From assembly GCF_020537505.1 (NCBI RefSeq), contig NZ_JAJBMO010000008.1, positions 1 to 64,000 of the forward strand: 64,000 nt of DNA, given 5' to 3'. The notes beneath the pieces are model-generated. The model did not search any database, was not told the DNA's origin, and saw only the letters and a list, made by a program, of their open reading frames with translations. This stretch comes from Blautia glucerasea (GTDB lineage Bacteria; Bacillota; Clostridia; Lachnospirales; Lachnospiraceae). Position 1 is the first letter of the stretch. Each line of letters starts with the position of its first letter. The position numbers were made by a program, and so were the translations under genes. This document shows positions 45,481 to 55,411 of the stretch, piece by piece.

Positions 45481-48120
45481 TTATTTTGCTTCATACCAGT
45501 TATTCCCCTGGTGCATGTCAACCTCCAGCTCTACTGCCAGATTCGCTGCACCTTTCATTTCCTCTTCCAGGATTTTGGAAACCTGAGGGATTTCCTCTTT
45601 CCAGGTCTCGATCAGAAGCTCATCATGGACCTGCAGCACAAGCCTGGACCGTAGGTTTTCGTCCAGAAGACGCTTGTATACACGGTTCATGGCAATTTTG
45701 ATAATATCTGCGGCAGTTCCCTGGATTGGAGAGTTCATAGCCACACGCTCGCCAAAGGATCTCTGCATAAAATTGCTGGACTTCAATTCCGGAACCGGTC
45801 TTCTTCTGCCAAACATGGTGGAAACATAGCCGTTTTCTTTTCCCTGCTCTACAAGTCCCTCCAGGAAGCCCTTGATACCTGGATAGGTCTCAAAATATTT
45901 CTGGATATAAGCTGCAGCCTCTTTTCTGGTAATGCTAAGGTCCTGACTAAGGCCAAAGGAGCTGATCCCATATACAATACCAAAGTTTACCGCCTTGGCA
46001 TTTCGTCTTTGCAAAGGCGTAACTTCTTCAAGAGGGATATGAAAAACCTGGGAAGCTGTCAGCCTATGGATATCCTCTGCTTCCCTATAAGCTTCGATCA
46101 GTTTCTCGTCTCCGGACATGTGCGCAAGTACACGCAGCTCGATCTGGGAATAATCTGCATCCAGAAAGACAAAGCCTGCTTCCGGCACAAATACCTTTCG
46201 GATCAGTCTTCCAAGCTCCATGCGGACTGGAATATTCTGAAGGTTTGGCTCTGTACTGCTGATACGGCCGGTCGCCGTAATGGTCTGGTTAAAGGTAGAA
46301 TGGATCCTGCCATCCTTTCCGATCACGGCTCCAAGACCATCTGCATATGTGGATTTCAGCTTGGTGAGCTGACGGTATTCCAGAATATCATTTACGATAG
46401 GGTTCTCTTTAGCCAGCTTTTCCAGGATATCTGCGGATGTGGAATAGCCGGTCTTTGTCTTCTTCCCACCTGGAATGGCCATTTTTTCAAAAAGGATCAC
46501 GCCAAGCTGCTTGGGAGAATTGATATTAAATTCTTCCCCTGCCTGCTGCCAGATCAGCTTTTCCAGCTCCTGAATACGGACAGTCAGCTTGTCTCCATAA
46601 TTTTTCAGTTCTTCCCCTTTTACCTGGATTCCCCATTTTTCCATGGAATCCAGGGTAAATACAAGAGGAAGCTCAATTTCCGTATACACCTTCCACATGC
46701 CAGTTTCCTGAAGCTTCTCTTCCAGAGGCTTTCTGGTGGCAAGAGCCGTATACGCCATATAGCATGCCAGATGCGAAAGTTCCGGCACTTCTTCTTCCCA
46801 GGCTTTTTTCAGGGATGTTTTTCCAAGCAGCTCTTCCTTTGACGGAAGGCGTTTTCCATCCAGATAGTCCCGGGCCAGTTCTTCATAGGTATAGGTACTT
46901 TTCAGTGGATTCAGAAGATACGCGGCAATTCCACAGTCAAACACTTTTGCATCCGGGTTCATTTCCGCACATTTTAACATGGTTTTGACATCCATGGCAC
47001 AGACCGTGGTGGTTTCTCCAAGCCTTCCGATCTTTTCTCCAAGATATCCAGCGCTTACCACTCCTTCTACTGGAATATAATAGATTTCATTTTCGCTTAA
47101 AGCTACGCCAGCACCGTAGACGCCCTCTTTGTCCCAGAGAAGAGCAATTCCTGCATTCTCTGCCTGTCCTGCTTTTGCAAAAAGGGACTCGCAGCCGCCA
47201 AACTCACTGCAGGTGAAGAAATCCTGCTCCATGGTATTCTCACTGACCTGGGCCGGATCAAATTTCGCCAGGAAATTCTTAAATTCCAGTTTTCTGCAAA
47301 GCTCATAAGCTTCTTTGGTATAGATATCTCCCAGTTTAAATTTCTCCTGATCAAACGCTGCCGGGCAATTGGTGTCTATGGTGGCAAGCTCTTTACTCAG
47401 CTGTGCCAGCTGGTAATTCTCTTTCAAAGACTCTCTGGCCCGTTTCTGTGGAATTTCATCTGCATGGGAAAAAGCATTTTCTACAGATCCATATTCTACG
47501 ATCAGCTTTGTAGCTGTTTTCTCTCCCACACCTGGAATTCCGGGAATATTATCGGCAGAGTCACCCATAAGAGCTTTTAATTCTATGAGCTGGGCAGGGG
47601 TAACCTGATAGCGCTCCTGCACCTGTTCTTCTTTATAATCTTCTATCACGGCCTGTCCTTTTGCAGTCTTTGGCAGACGGATCATGGTTTTCTTTGTAGC
47701 AAGCTGTAAAAGATCGCGGTCACCGGAAAGAATGGTTACGTCAAGATCTTTTTCCTCACTTTTTCTTGCCAGTGTGCCAAGAATATCATTGGCCTCAAAG
47801 CCAGCAAGAGAAACGGTATGGATTCCCATTTTTTCAAGCAACTCTTTTAGAAGGGGGATCTGTTCCTTCAGTTCTGCCGGCATAGGCTTCCGCGTGCCTT
47901 TGTATTCCGGGTATTTTCCATGGCGGAAGGTAGGCCCACTTCTGTCAAAAGCCACCACCAGATATTCTGGATTTTCCTCTCCCAGCACTTTAAACAGGAT
48001 ATTTAAAAAGCCGTAAACGGCACCTGTATGCACACCTTCTGAATTTGTCAGATCCGGAAGGCCATAAAATGCCCTGTTTAAGATGCTGTGACCATCTATC
48101 AATAAAATTTTTTTATACAT
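45481..48120 (-). CDS. polA: DNA polymerase I
   Basis: 879 residues. An N-terminal 5'-3' exonuclease (GDRDLLQL, GDSADNIPGIPGVG, about residues 1-290), a degenerate middle domain and a C-terminal polymerase domain (DYSQIELRVLAHMSGD, the O-helix RRNAKAVNFGIVYG, VHDELLIE). The proofreading acid motifs of the Klenow fragment (DxE and the later Asp pair) are not visible in the middle domain, so 3'-5' exonuclease activity is probably lost, as in Bacillus-type enzymes. Start at 48120 follows AGGAGG. It functions in repair and Okazaki fragment processing. Confidence 0.96.
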   Translation of the reverse strand: MYKKILLIDGHSILNRAFYGLPDLTNSEGVHTGAVYGFLNILFKVLGEENPEYLVVAFDRSGPTFRHGKYPEYKGTRKPMPAELKEQIPLLKELLEKMGIHTVSLAGFEANDILGTLARKSEEKDLDVTILSGDRDLLQLATKKTMIRLPKTAKGQAVIEDYKEEQVQERYQVTPAQLIELKALMGDSADNIPGIPGVGEKTATKLIVEYGSVENAFSHADEIPQKRARESLKENYQLAQLSKELATIDTNCPAAFDQEKFKLGDIYTKEAYELCRKLEFKNFLAKFDPAQVSENTMEQDFFTCSEFGGCESLFAKAGQAENAGIALLWDKEGVYGAGVALSENEIYYIPVEGVVSAGYLGEKIGRLGETTTVCAMDVKTMLKCAEMNPDAKVFDCGIAAYLLNPLKSTYTYEELARDYLDGKRLPSKEELLGKTSLKKAWEEEVPELSHLACYMAYTALATRKPLEEKLQETGMWKVYTEIELPLVFTLDSMEKWGIQVKGEELKNYGDKLTVRIQELEKLIWQQAGEEFNINSPKQLGVILFEKMAIPGGKKTKTGYSTSADILEKLAKENPIVNDILEYRQLTKLKSTYADGLGAVIGKDGRIHSTFNQTITATGRISSTEPNLQNIPVRMELGRLIRKVFVPEAGFVFLDADYSQIELRVLAHMSGDEKLIEAYREAEDIHRLTASQVFHIPLEEVTPLQRRNAKAVNFGIVYGISSFGLSQDLSITRKEAAAYIQKYFETYPGIKGFLEGLVEQGKENGYVSTMFGRRRPVPELKSSNFMQRSFGERVAMNSPIQGTAADIIKIAMNRVYKRLLDENLRSRLVLQVHDELLIETWKEEIPQVSKILEEEMKGAANLAVELEVDMHQGNNWYEAK

Positions 48121-48153
48121 ATGTGCCTCCTGTATAACCATAATGCTGCACTT

Positions 48154-48492
48154 TTATAATACCTGCATAATAATATAGATCAAAAATCCGCCCAGCCCGG
48201 CGATCAGTGCACAAAAACCCACTCCACTTAATGCCCGGCGAAATTTTTCTCTCAATATATGATGCTTGGACCTGCGGATATCCTCCTCCAGAAGTTCCCG
48301 GAGGTCAAACGTTGCGTTCCTGCTCTCTTCATCCAGCTGCTGCATAGCGGCATGCACAATAAAATACGTTTCCAGTTCATCATAACAGGAAGGACAATTC
48401 TCCACATGATTCAGAAACCCTTCCAGCTCATCTACTGACAGATCATGCTCAATATATCTGGTTACCATACTCTCTGCTGTCTGACAATTCAT
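48154..48492 (-). CDS. Zinc-finger membrane protein, anti-sigma-factor-like
   Basis: 112 residues. The N-terminal part has HVENCPSC, the HxxxCxxC motif of zf-HC2 anti-sigma domains; a helix (CALIAGLGGFLIYIIM) spans the membrane near the C-terminus. No sigma factor gene is adjacent, so a role as anti-sigma factor is inference. It precedes polA by 33 bases. Confidence 0.7.
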   Translation of the reverse strand: MNCQTAESMVTRYIEHDLSVDELEGFLNHVENCPSCYDELETYFIVHAAMQQLDEESRNATFDLRELLEEDIRRSKHHILREKFRRALSGVGFCALIAGLGGFLIYIIMQVL

Positions 48493-48556
48493 GGAAGCAC
48501 ACCTCTCTTTCACAGACCATATGACTTATTATATCCGAATCCCCACAAAAACACAA

Positions 48557-48640
48557 GAGACAGCAGAAGATACCCATGTTTCTGTTCAGCGAACAGTAAC
48601 CAGTAAACAAAACAAGGTATCTTCTGCTGTCTCTCTTTTT
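48557..48640. terminator. Terminator of ftsH
   Basis: Perfect 18-base arms (48557-48574 and 48616-48633) enclose about 40 bases; T5 on the plus strand and CTTGTGTTTTTG on the minus strand. Confidence 0.8.
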
Positions 48641-48684
48641 ATTTGTTTTTGCAACTGTGAAGGCACTAAACAGTTACTTGTTTT

Positions 48685-50544
48685 TTATTCTTCTGCACCT
48701 GCAGGCACTTTTGGCGGATCATTCAGAATCTTCATAAATTCCTCTCCTGTAATGGTCTCATGTTCATACAGGTATTTGGCAAGCTCATGGAGTTTGTTGA
48801 TGTTTTCCTCCAGGATCTTATATGCTTTTTCATGCTGTCTGCGAACAAGCTCTACCACTTTCTTGTCCAGAAGAGTCTGTGTCTCAAAAGAACAGCTAAG
48901 GCTTGCATCACCGCCCAGATACTGGTTACTCATGCTCTCCATGGCAACCATATCGAACTCGTCACTCATACCATAACGTGAGATCATGCCTCTGGCGATC
49001 TTGGTTGCCTGCTCAATATCGTTGGATGCCCCTGTTGTAATGCTGTGGAAGATCAGCTCTTCTGCCGCACGCCCTCCGGTAAAGGTGGCGATCTTATTCT
49101 CCAGTTCTTCCTTTGACATCAGATAGTGTTCCTGTTCATCCACCTGCATGGTATATCCAAGGGCTCCTGAAGTACGGGGGATAATGGTGATCTTGTGCAC
49201 CGGAGCAGAATCTGTCTGCTTGGCTGCCACAAGTGCATGTCCCACTTCATGGTAAGATACAATCAACTTCTCCTTATTGGAAAGCACCCGGTTCTTCTTC
49301 TGATAACCGGCAATAACCACTTCAATACTCTCCTCAAAATCTGCCTGGGTTGCAAACTTTCTGCCATCACGGACAGCACGAAGGGCTGCCTCATTGACAA
49401 TGTTTGCAAGCTCCGCACCGGAAGCTCCGGCTGCTGCCTTGGCAATGTCATCGAAACGGACACTGTCTGCAATCTTGATCTTCCTGGCATGGACTTTCAG
49501 GATTTCCTCACGGCCTTTCAAGTCCGGAAGCTCTACTGGAATACGTCTGTCGAAACGGCCTGGACGAAGAAGCGCCGGATCAAGGGAATCCGGGCGGTTA
49601 GTAGCGGCAAGGATCACAACTCCCTTGGAACCGTCAAATCCATCCATCTCAGTAAGCAACTGGTTCAGTGTCTGCTCACGCTCATCATTTCCGCCTGTAA
49701 AGCTTCCGCTGTCACGTTTCTTACCAATGGTATCGATCTCATCGATAAATATGATACACGGTGCTTTCTCATTAGCCTGCTTAAACAGGTCACGCACCTT
49801 GGCAGCACCCATACCTACAAACATTTCCACGAATTCAGAACCGGAAATGGAGAAAAATGGCACTTCCGCTTCTCCGGCAACCGCCTTGGCAAGAAGCGTC
49901 TTACCAGTACCTGGAGGGCCTACCAGAAGGGCACCCTTCGGCATGGAAGCTCCGATTTCTGTGTACTTATGAGGATTGTGGAGATAATCTACAATCTCTG
50001 TAAGAAGCTCTTTCGCCTCATCTTCACCTGCTACATCTGTAAATTTGATTCCTGTGGAAGACTTTACATACACCTTGGCATTACTTTTTCCAAAAGACAT
50101 TGCTCCGCCAGGGCCGCCGCCCATGGAACTCATCATCTTCTTGCTCAGCCATTTTCCAAGTAAAATAAAAATGACGATCGGGATCACATATCCGATCACC
50201 AGACTGAGGAAAATGGACTGTTTCTGTGGTTCCACTGCCTCCATACTGGTTCCGGCCTCATATAAACGGCTTACCAGATCCGGGTCATCCATGCGTACCG
50301 TCTTGCATACCACATCCTCTCCATTCTTTCTTACTACGTAATAGATGTAATCATCCTGTACCTCTGCTTTGGACACGTTTCCCCGCTCCACATTGCTGAG
50401 AAATGTGCTGTAGTCCGTCTTCTCCACAGAACGCTCCTGCATAGCAGGAATGGCAAAAATGTTCAGGAAAAGGATTACCAAGGCAGCTACCAGTACAAAA
50501 ATGTACAATGGCCGATTCTCTGGTTTTTTATGGTCAATATTCAT
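48685..50544 (-). CDS. ftsH: ATP-dependent zinc metalloprotease FtsH
   Basis: 619 residues from the start at 50544 (after TGGAGG). Two membrane helices (about 12-34 and 115-138) flank an extracytoplasmic domain; the AAA domain has Walker A GPPGTGKT, Walker B FIDEID and the second region of homology; the protease domain has HEVGH as zinc site (usually HEAGH). It degrades membrane and regulatory proteins. Monocistronic, ending at a strong terminator. Confidence 0.97.
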   Translation of the reverse strand: MNIDHKKPENRPLYIFVLVAALVILFLNIFAIPAMQERSVEKTDYSTFLSNVERGNVSKAEVQDDYIYYVVRKNGEDVVCKTVRMDDPDLVSRLYEAGTSMEAVEPQKQSIFLSLVIGYVIPIVIFILLGKWLSKKMMSSMGGGPGGAMSFGKSNAKVYVKSSTGIKFTDVAGEDEAKELLTEIVDYLHNPHKYTEIGASMPKGALLVGPPGTGKTLLAKAVAGEAEVPFFSISGSEFVEMFVGMGAAKVRDLFKQANEKAPCIIFIDEIDTIGKKRDSGSFTGGNDEREQTLNQLLTEMDGFDGSKGVVILAATNRPDSLDPALLRPGRFDRRIPVELPDLKGREEILKVHARKIKIADSVRFDDIAKAAAGASGAELANIVNEAALRAVRDGRKFATQADFEESIEVVIAGYQKKNRVLSNKEKLIVSYHEVGHALVAAKQTDSAPVHKITIIPRTSGALGYTMQVDEQEHYLMSKEELENKIATFTGGRAAEELIFHSITTGASNDIEQATKIARGMISRYGMSDEFDMVAMESMSNQYLGGDASLSCSFETQTLLDKKVVELVRRQHEKAYKILEENINKLHELAKYLYEHETITGEEFMKILNDPPKVPAGAEE

Positions 50545-50692
50545 TGGTATTTCCTCCATTTTCTGTAAACTGTTAAATACTTTAGCATTTCCGTGTATGA
50601 ATATCAATATTCTGTCCCGAAAATTTATAAACTTTTCATAATTTCATCTTTACTTTATTTTTATAATGTGCTATTATATCAATTGTTCAACC

Positions 50693-50775
50693 GCCGGCAT
50701 GTCGGAATGGCAGACGAGGCAGACTCAAAATCTGTTGTAGGCAACTACGTGTGGGTTCAAGTCCCACTGCCGGCA
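50693..50775 (+). tRNA. tRNA-Leu (CAA anticodon)
   Basis: 83 bases. Acceptor GCCGGCA pairs TGCCGGC; the anticodon stem GCAGA/TCTGT closes the loop CTCAAAA, giving anticodon CAA (codon UUG). A long variable arm marks a class II tRNA. CCA is not encoded. It is next to the right-hand end of the prophage. Confidence 0.92.
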
Positions 50776-51098
50776 CTTTTTCATATTTCATATGTTATAT
50801 AAATCCTGTCAAATCCTTGATTTTACGGGATTTTTTGTTGCTTAGGATTTCAAGAAATGTCAGGGGTTGTCAAAAATTTGCCCCCTATTTGCCCCCTGGG
50901 GGCAGACTAATAATTTCAAATTTTCATAGATGATACAATATTTAATAAGAAGAAAAGCCTTTACTCTCCTGAGGGGCAACTCGCGGGATTGTAAAGGCTT
51001 TTCTTGTCTAAGGGAAATCTCATGTTCAGTTTTACTGTACCAGATTCTTTCTCATCTGTCGAGTTTTATCGTGCGAGATAGTGCGACAGATTTCGACA
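50776..51098. other. Prophage boundary region with candidate attachment site
   Basis: Contains a tRNA terminator (AAATCC..GGGATTTTTT, 50812-50836), TTGCCCCCTATTTGCCCCCT direct repeats with palindrome GCCCCCTGGGGGC (50891-50903), a terminator AAAGCCTTTAC/GTAAAGGCTTT (50953-51003) for the lysis genes. The attachment core is probably near the tRNA end or these repeats; the other end is outside the window. Confidence 0.5.
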
Positions 51099-51890
51099 TC
51101 ACAGGTTCTTCACCAGGACTGTGACGCCTGCTGCCTTCAGCTTCTTCACCACTTTGTTGGCAGCTTTCTTTGTTCTGTAGGTGCCAACCTGGACACGGTA
51201 TGGGACGGAGCCGGATACTTTGCGGATACTTGCTGAAAATCCTTTTTTCTTAAGCACTTTCACCATCACGTCTGCATTTTCTTTTGTTCCGTAGGCTCCA
51301 GCCTGGATGTAATACTTTGCTTTTGGTTGCGCTGGCGCAATTGTGATCGTTTTTCCCAGAATACCCTCTGCGATCAGCTTTCCGTGAGCTTCCATACCAA
51401 GTTTTTTCGCTTTGGCATAATCGTCCTTGTTATCACAGAAGAAAGATTCTACCAGGACAGCTTTTGCCTTGGTCTTTCTGGTCCAGTACAAACCTGGACG
51501 TTCTTCAGCTCCTCTGTCATGCCAGACAGTGCCAAGCTTCGCGCTGATCCGCTGGGCTTCCGGGAGTCCATTTGCATTGTAGCAGTATACTTCACAGCCA
51601 TATGCCTCTCCATTAAAGGCATTCAGATGAAGCTGAACAGACAGATCATAGTTCTGTTTATGCTCTTCTTCAATGAAATACTTGATTTCATCATTCAGGG
51701 AGTGCAGCTGACCTTCCGGAGCAATACACAGTGTTGCCTTATGACCTGCTTCCCGGAGCCATTTACACACATAAGGTGCCAATTCTTTGTTGTACTTATA
51801 TTCGTTCACGCCACCCTTGCTGGTGCCATCTGCAGATGAGATGACGCCACCGCCATAGTTCGCGTGACCTACACAGATAAAATATTTCAT
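51099..51890 (-). CDS. Phage endolysin: N-acetylmuramoyl-L-alanine amidase with SPOR domain
   Basis: 263 residues. N-terminal Amidase_3 zinc fold (VGHANYGGG, EYKYNKELAPY, SVQLHLNAF, LVESFFCDN supplies catalytic acids) and a C-terminal SPOR domain of about 75 residues (YYIQAGAYGTKENADVM; YRVQVGTYRTKKAAN) for binding peptidoglycan. No signal peptide, in keeping with export through the holin encoded just before it. It is the last gene of the prophage. Confidence 0.92.
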   Translation of the reverse strand: MKYFICVGHANYGGGVISSADGTSKGGVNEYKYNKELAPYVCKWLREAGHKATLCIAPEGQLHSLNDEIKYFIEEEHKQNYDLSVQLHLNAFNGEAYGCEVYCYNANGLPEAQRISAKLGTVWHDRGAEERPGLYWTRKTKAKAVLVESFFCDNKDDYAKAKKLGMEAHGKLIAEGILGKTITIAPAQPKAKYYIQAGAYGTKENADVMVKVLKKKGFSASIRKVSGSVPYRVQVGTYRTKKAANKVVKKLKAAGVTVLVKNL

Positions 51891-51921
51891 GTTGAAATTC
51901 TCCTTTCAAAAAGGAGGGCGA

Positions 51922-52380
51922 TCACTCGCCCTCGTCAATATCTTCTCCATCTTTATTGATTGCCTTGTCTGCCACTTCCAGTCCCTTGATCAGAATCTTC
52001 GGGACGTCAACTCCCATCTCCACCAGATTCTCACAAATAGACCTGATCTCATTTACTAACAGGGATGCCAGTACAAAGAAGCCAAGTAATGTGGTGATTC
52101 CCAGATCAACACCAAGCGTTTTTCCGATCTCCACAAACACTGCAGATGCCCCAAAGGCTACCGCAATCATGATCCAGTAAGCCAGTTTTTTCAGGACTCC
52201 TTTCCATCCGGCTTTGGAATTTTCCTTGTGTGTCAGTCTGGCTTTCATCCAGCCTGTGATCCAGTCGGCAACATTAAATGCCAGGAACAATGCAAACAGG
52301 ATCCAGTGCTCTCCAAAGATATAGCTCAATACAGCAACAGCTGCGCCAACAATAGCATTATACGTATCAATCACCTTCAT
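51922..52380 (-). CDS. Phage holin family protein
   Basis: 152 residues with four hydrophobic segments, starting YNAIVGAAVAVLSYIFGEHW and including FALFLAFNVADWITGWMKAR, typical of the toxin-secretion/phage-lysis holin family (Phage_holin_4). It opens the membrane to let the amidase reach the wall. Encoded between fibre and amidase. Confidence 0.9.
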   Translation of the reverse strand: MKVIDTYNAIVGAAVAVLSYIFGEHWILFALFLAFNVADWITGWMKARLTHKENSKAGWKGVLKKLAYWIMIAVAFGASAVFVEIGKTLGVDLGITTLLGFFVLASLLVNEIRSICENLVEMGVDVPKILIKGLEVADKAINKDGEDIDEGE

Positions 52381-52469
52381 ATTATGTGTTCTCCTTCTTA
52401 TTATATTATTTTATGGTATAAAAATAAGACCGGTTACACGGTCTCGCCCTGGGTTCGTTCATTCGATTT

Positions 52470-54317
52470 TCACGCCACCTTTCTTTTTAGTGCTTCAATT
52501 TCTTTGTGCTGCAGCTGGATTGCCTTGAGCAGATACGGGATCAGTGCTCTTTCGTTCCAGTCTTCAATCTTTCCATCCTGGTATCTGGCAACTAAGGGAA
52601 GATATTTTTCCACATCCTCTGCATAAAGCCCGGGAATGGGAACGGCACTGTCCCGGACAAGATAGCCAGGCTTATAAGTAAAAAATACGGCTGGAAGGCT
52701 ATACAGATTTTCCACATCCTCTTCTGTCATGTCTCCGACATGGTCCTTGTATCTTCTGGATGAGGAAGCCAGCTTGGCTATTGTTTTCCCGTCTGAATCA
52801 AGAACCAGTTTTGCACCACTTGATGTAGAACCTGTTCCAACTATTTCCACGCCGCCGCTATATTTTCCACCATCATCAAAAGGGCTCCGAACTCTTAAAT
52901 ATGCAAGCGTGGTTCCGTCAGCGCCTAACTGTCCTGTACTGGAAAACATATAATTCGCTGTAATATCTCCAACATCTATGTATCCAGGAGTAATTGTTGT
53001 TCCATAGCCGTTTTTGCCTGTCGTTGTTGTGATCTTGTTATTGGCTGCATCCAAGATTATAGAGCTGTTTGCGGATTTCAGCGTCAGGCTTCCAATAAGC
53101 CAGCCTGCGATTTTTCCAGAAGTACACTCCATTGCTCCGGTAGTGAGAATCTTAAAATAGCTGTTGGCTGTCACCACGCCGTTTAAATTGATCTTGCTCG
53201 CGTTAATGGAAATACTTTCTGCAGACTGGTTGATCTGGGAGATCAGGCTGGCCTTGTCTGCCTTTTTGCTCCAGGATGTGGAACTGGTTACGGTGCTGAC
53301 GATTGCGGAATCTGTGATCTTCAGTGCGGCCTGGGACTTCCAGGTCTCTAGATTTGATATCTTTGTACTAGCGTCGCTCAGCCCCTCCTTAGTTGCATAA
53401 GTCTTTGAAACAGATGCTGTGATGGAATCCGCATTCTGCTTAATAGCTGATTCCATAGCAGTTACAGTCGGATACGATTTCAGAAGTTCTTCTGTATTTG
53501 CATTCGCAGCTTTTACGGCTGCACTTTGTGCCGCATCCGCATATCCCTTTGCGGATTTATCCGCTGATTGTAAGGCACTGTCCGCATAGTTTTTAGCCTT
53601 CTGGTCTGCGCCGGATAGACCAGCTGAGAGATCTGCTCCTGTCGCATAGGTCTTGGAAACGCTAAGTGTTATACTGTCAGCCATCTGCTTGATTGCAGAA
53701 TTCATGGCTACAGTAGTGGAATAATTCTTCAGTTTATTGGCTGTATCTGCTTTTGCATTGGATTCTGCTGCATCTGCCTTGGACGTTGCGTCTTGCTGTG
53801 CCTGGCTTATTGCGGTGTTCTGTGCACTGTCTGCATATTTCTTTGCATTGGTATCCGCTTCTGCCAGTGAAGATTTAACATTTTGCGTTGTCGCATAAGT
53901 CTGTGAGACAGTACTTGACAGCCCATCCACGCTGGCTTTAATAGCTGCATTCATTGCCGTAGTCGTGGAATAGTCATTGTTTATCCTGGTACTAAGGTTG
54001 GTCAGATTTACTGAGAGTCCATCTAGGCCTGCTTTGTAATCTGCTACTTTTGCATCCAGGGAACTGTACTGACCGGTTACGGTATCGTATTTACTGCTGA
54101 TATCGGAAAACTGCAGCTGAAGGCTGTTTATATCCAGTACGGCTGATGCAAGTTTACTGTACATGGTTGCCTTGCTGTTCTGCAGTTCAATCAGTTCTGA
54201 TTCACTGATCAGTGCGGTAATTTTTCCCTGAGTTACCTGGATTGCGGTTTCTGCTGCCTGGAAGCGCTTTAGGGTATATTCCTTGGAAAATATACTGGCT
54301 TCCTGTTCGAATATCAT
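52470..54317 (-). CDS. Phage tail fibre with C-terminal S74 chaperone
   Basis: 615 residues. The start at 54317 follows AAAGGAGG. The N-terminus is coiled coil, then three repeats of about 100 residues built on VSKTYAT, AMxxAIK and YADSA blocks. The C-terminal 100 or so residues (SSRRYKDHVGDM, FTYKPGYL, IPGLYAEDVEKYLP, AIQLQHKEIEALK) are an S74 endosialidase-type chaperone that cuts itself off after trimer folding. It lies directly after the invertible region and is a second, constant receptor-binding candidate. Confidence 0.88.
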   Translation of the reverse strand: MIFEQEASIFSKEYTLKRFQAAETAIQVTQGKITALISESELIELQNSKATMYSKLASAVLDINSLQLQFSDISSKYDTVTGQYSSLDAKVADYKAGLDGLSVNLTNLSTRINNDYSTTTAMNAAIKASVDGLSSTVSQTYATTQNVKSSLAEADTNAKKYADSAQNTAISQAQQDATSKADAAESNAKADTANKLKNYSTTVAMNSAIKQMADSITLSVSKTYATGADLSAGLSGADQKAKNYADSALQSADKSAKGYADAAQSAAVKAANANTEELLKSYPTVTAMESAIKQNADSITASVSKTYATKEGLSDASTKISNLETWKSQAALKITDSAIVSTVTSSTSWSKKADKASLISQINQSAESISINASKINLNGVVTANSYFKILTTGAMECTSGKIAGWLIGSLTLKSANSSIILDAANNKITTTTGKNGYGTTITPGYIDVGDITANYMFSSTGQLGADGTTLAYLRVRSPFDDGGKYSGGVEIVGTGSTSSGAKLVLDSDGKTIAKLASSSRRYKDHVGDMTEEDVENLYSLPAVFFTYKPGYLVRDSAVPIPGLYAEDVEKYLPLVARYQDGKIEDWNERALIPYLLKAIQLQHKEIEALKRKVA

Positions 54318-54351
54318 CGGGTTTTTCCTCCTTTCCGGATAAAAATCCATA

Positions 54352-54378
54352 ATAAAAGACACCTTGGGAGGTGCCCTT
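54352..54378 (-). terminator. Hairpin between the invertible region and the fibre gene
   Basis: Minus strand GGCACCTcccAAGGTGtc followed by TTTTATT. It would end transcripts reading out of the receptor-tip gene. Confidence 0.55.
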
Positions 54379-54406
54379 TAGCATGAATTCTTGTTTTACT
54401 AAACAA

Positions 54407-54414
54407 TATGGCAA
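54407..54414 (+). repeat. Crossover core site D
   Basis: TATGGCAA, preceded by ACTAAACAA. Plus-strand orientation, like site B. Confidence 0.65.
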
Positions 54415-54676
54415 CACTCACTATAGAACATTAACTGGCGGTCAATCAATGTATATTAAGATTGAGTCATATAGAACTGCATTTGTAATAGTTGCTACAA
54501 AAAGTTTCTATATATACTCAAACGGATATCTAACTAAAATACAAGAAGAACCGGATCGATTAGAAACCAAGTTGTCTTCTGACTATTTAACAGTAACTAT
54601 AAAAAATATTAATTCAGGTAATGAAGCTAATTGTATAGGCATATATTCATTCAATAATGATTTGTTGATAAAATAG
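54407..54676 (+). other. Silent cassette D: alternative receptor-tip C-terminus
   Basis: 89 codons from the crossover core: YGNTHYRTLTGGQSMY at the start, FNNDLLIK at the end, then TAG. No ribosome binding site precedes it. The same tail AAAATAGTAAGCC as in cassette A follows the frame. Beta-rich composition, no similarity seen to the other cassettes beyond the first three residues. Confidence 0.7.
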
Positions 54677-54690
54677 TAAGCCATTTTTTA

Positions 54691-54855
54691 ATGGAAGTTC
54701 TCAAAAATGGCAAAGCCAAAATAACCACCACACCAACGAATGATTCCATAAAAGATTTCAATGGTATTGGATATAAATATGGACGTGTTGTAATGGCTTA
54801 CCAACCAGGACACTATAGAATGCAAATTGTGTCTTTACTATCCGAGCTAATATAA
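54691..54855 (+). CDS. Orphan 54-codon frame, possible cassette remnant
   Basis: Starts at ATG without a clear ribosome binding site and ends at TAA. Residues YGRVVMAYQPGHYRMQIVS align with YGIYLVATYRTGGYKISSVS of cassette C. I read it as the end of a decayed fifth cassette rather than a free gene. Confidence 0.4.
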   Translation: MEVLKNGKAKITTTPTNDSIKDFNGIGYKYGRVVMAYQPGHYRMQIVSLLSELI

Positions 54856-55014
54856 TTAACAATGTAATATCAATTTCATAAAATAAATTTCATGCTATAC
54901 TTTAAAATAATTATTTATACGAATAACCGAGAGAACCGTTGCTACATTTTGAAGAACGGTTACCGTTCTCCTTTTTGACTAAAATTATGTTTTTACCTGG
55001 GATGCAAAAAGTTC
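54856..55014. other. Spacer between cassettes D and C
   Basis: 159 AT-rich bases. It holds the palindrome GAACGGTTACCGTTC (54954-54968 area) with a second GAGAACCGTT arm upstream and T5 after it on the plus strand, a likely terminator for whichever cassette points rightward. Confidence 0.5.
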
Positions 55015-55302
55015 TTAAAGCTTATATATTCTTATTCCAGCTGCACCATCGATTGTTAGTTTATATTGAAACAAGAACTCGTGCTCAGCACATTCAAATT
55101 TAATTGAATCATCAAAATCAATACCCTTTGCAAGAATTTCAATAAAAGAACCGTTTTGTATTTGGATATTTAATATAGATACTGAACTTATTTTATACCC
55201 ACCTGTTCGATATGTGGCTACGAGATATATTCCATAAGGCATTGATACTGATGTAGATGAAGAAGTAATTGAGCCTGAATAATAAGGCTTTAATTTGCCA
55301 TA
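55015..55302 (-). other. Silent cassette C: alternative receptor-tip C-terminus
   Basis: 95 codons from the core: YGKLKPYYSGSITSSS at the start, GAAGIRIYKL at the end. A TAA stop lies directly before the core in this frame, so it cannot be expressed where it is. Confidence 0.7.
55295..55302 (-). repeat. Crossover core site C
   Basis: TATGGCAA on the minus strand; the longer TATAATATGGCAA is shared with site B. Confidence 0.65.
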
Positions 55303-55411
55303 TTATACGCAAGCTCCTTTTTCCCTCAAAAATACAATCGTTTTCCCAAAGGCCGCACTTCCCCGAGCCACCTTTTCAGCTGGCTTTTCCAACATTTATT
55401 TTTTCCTTTTC

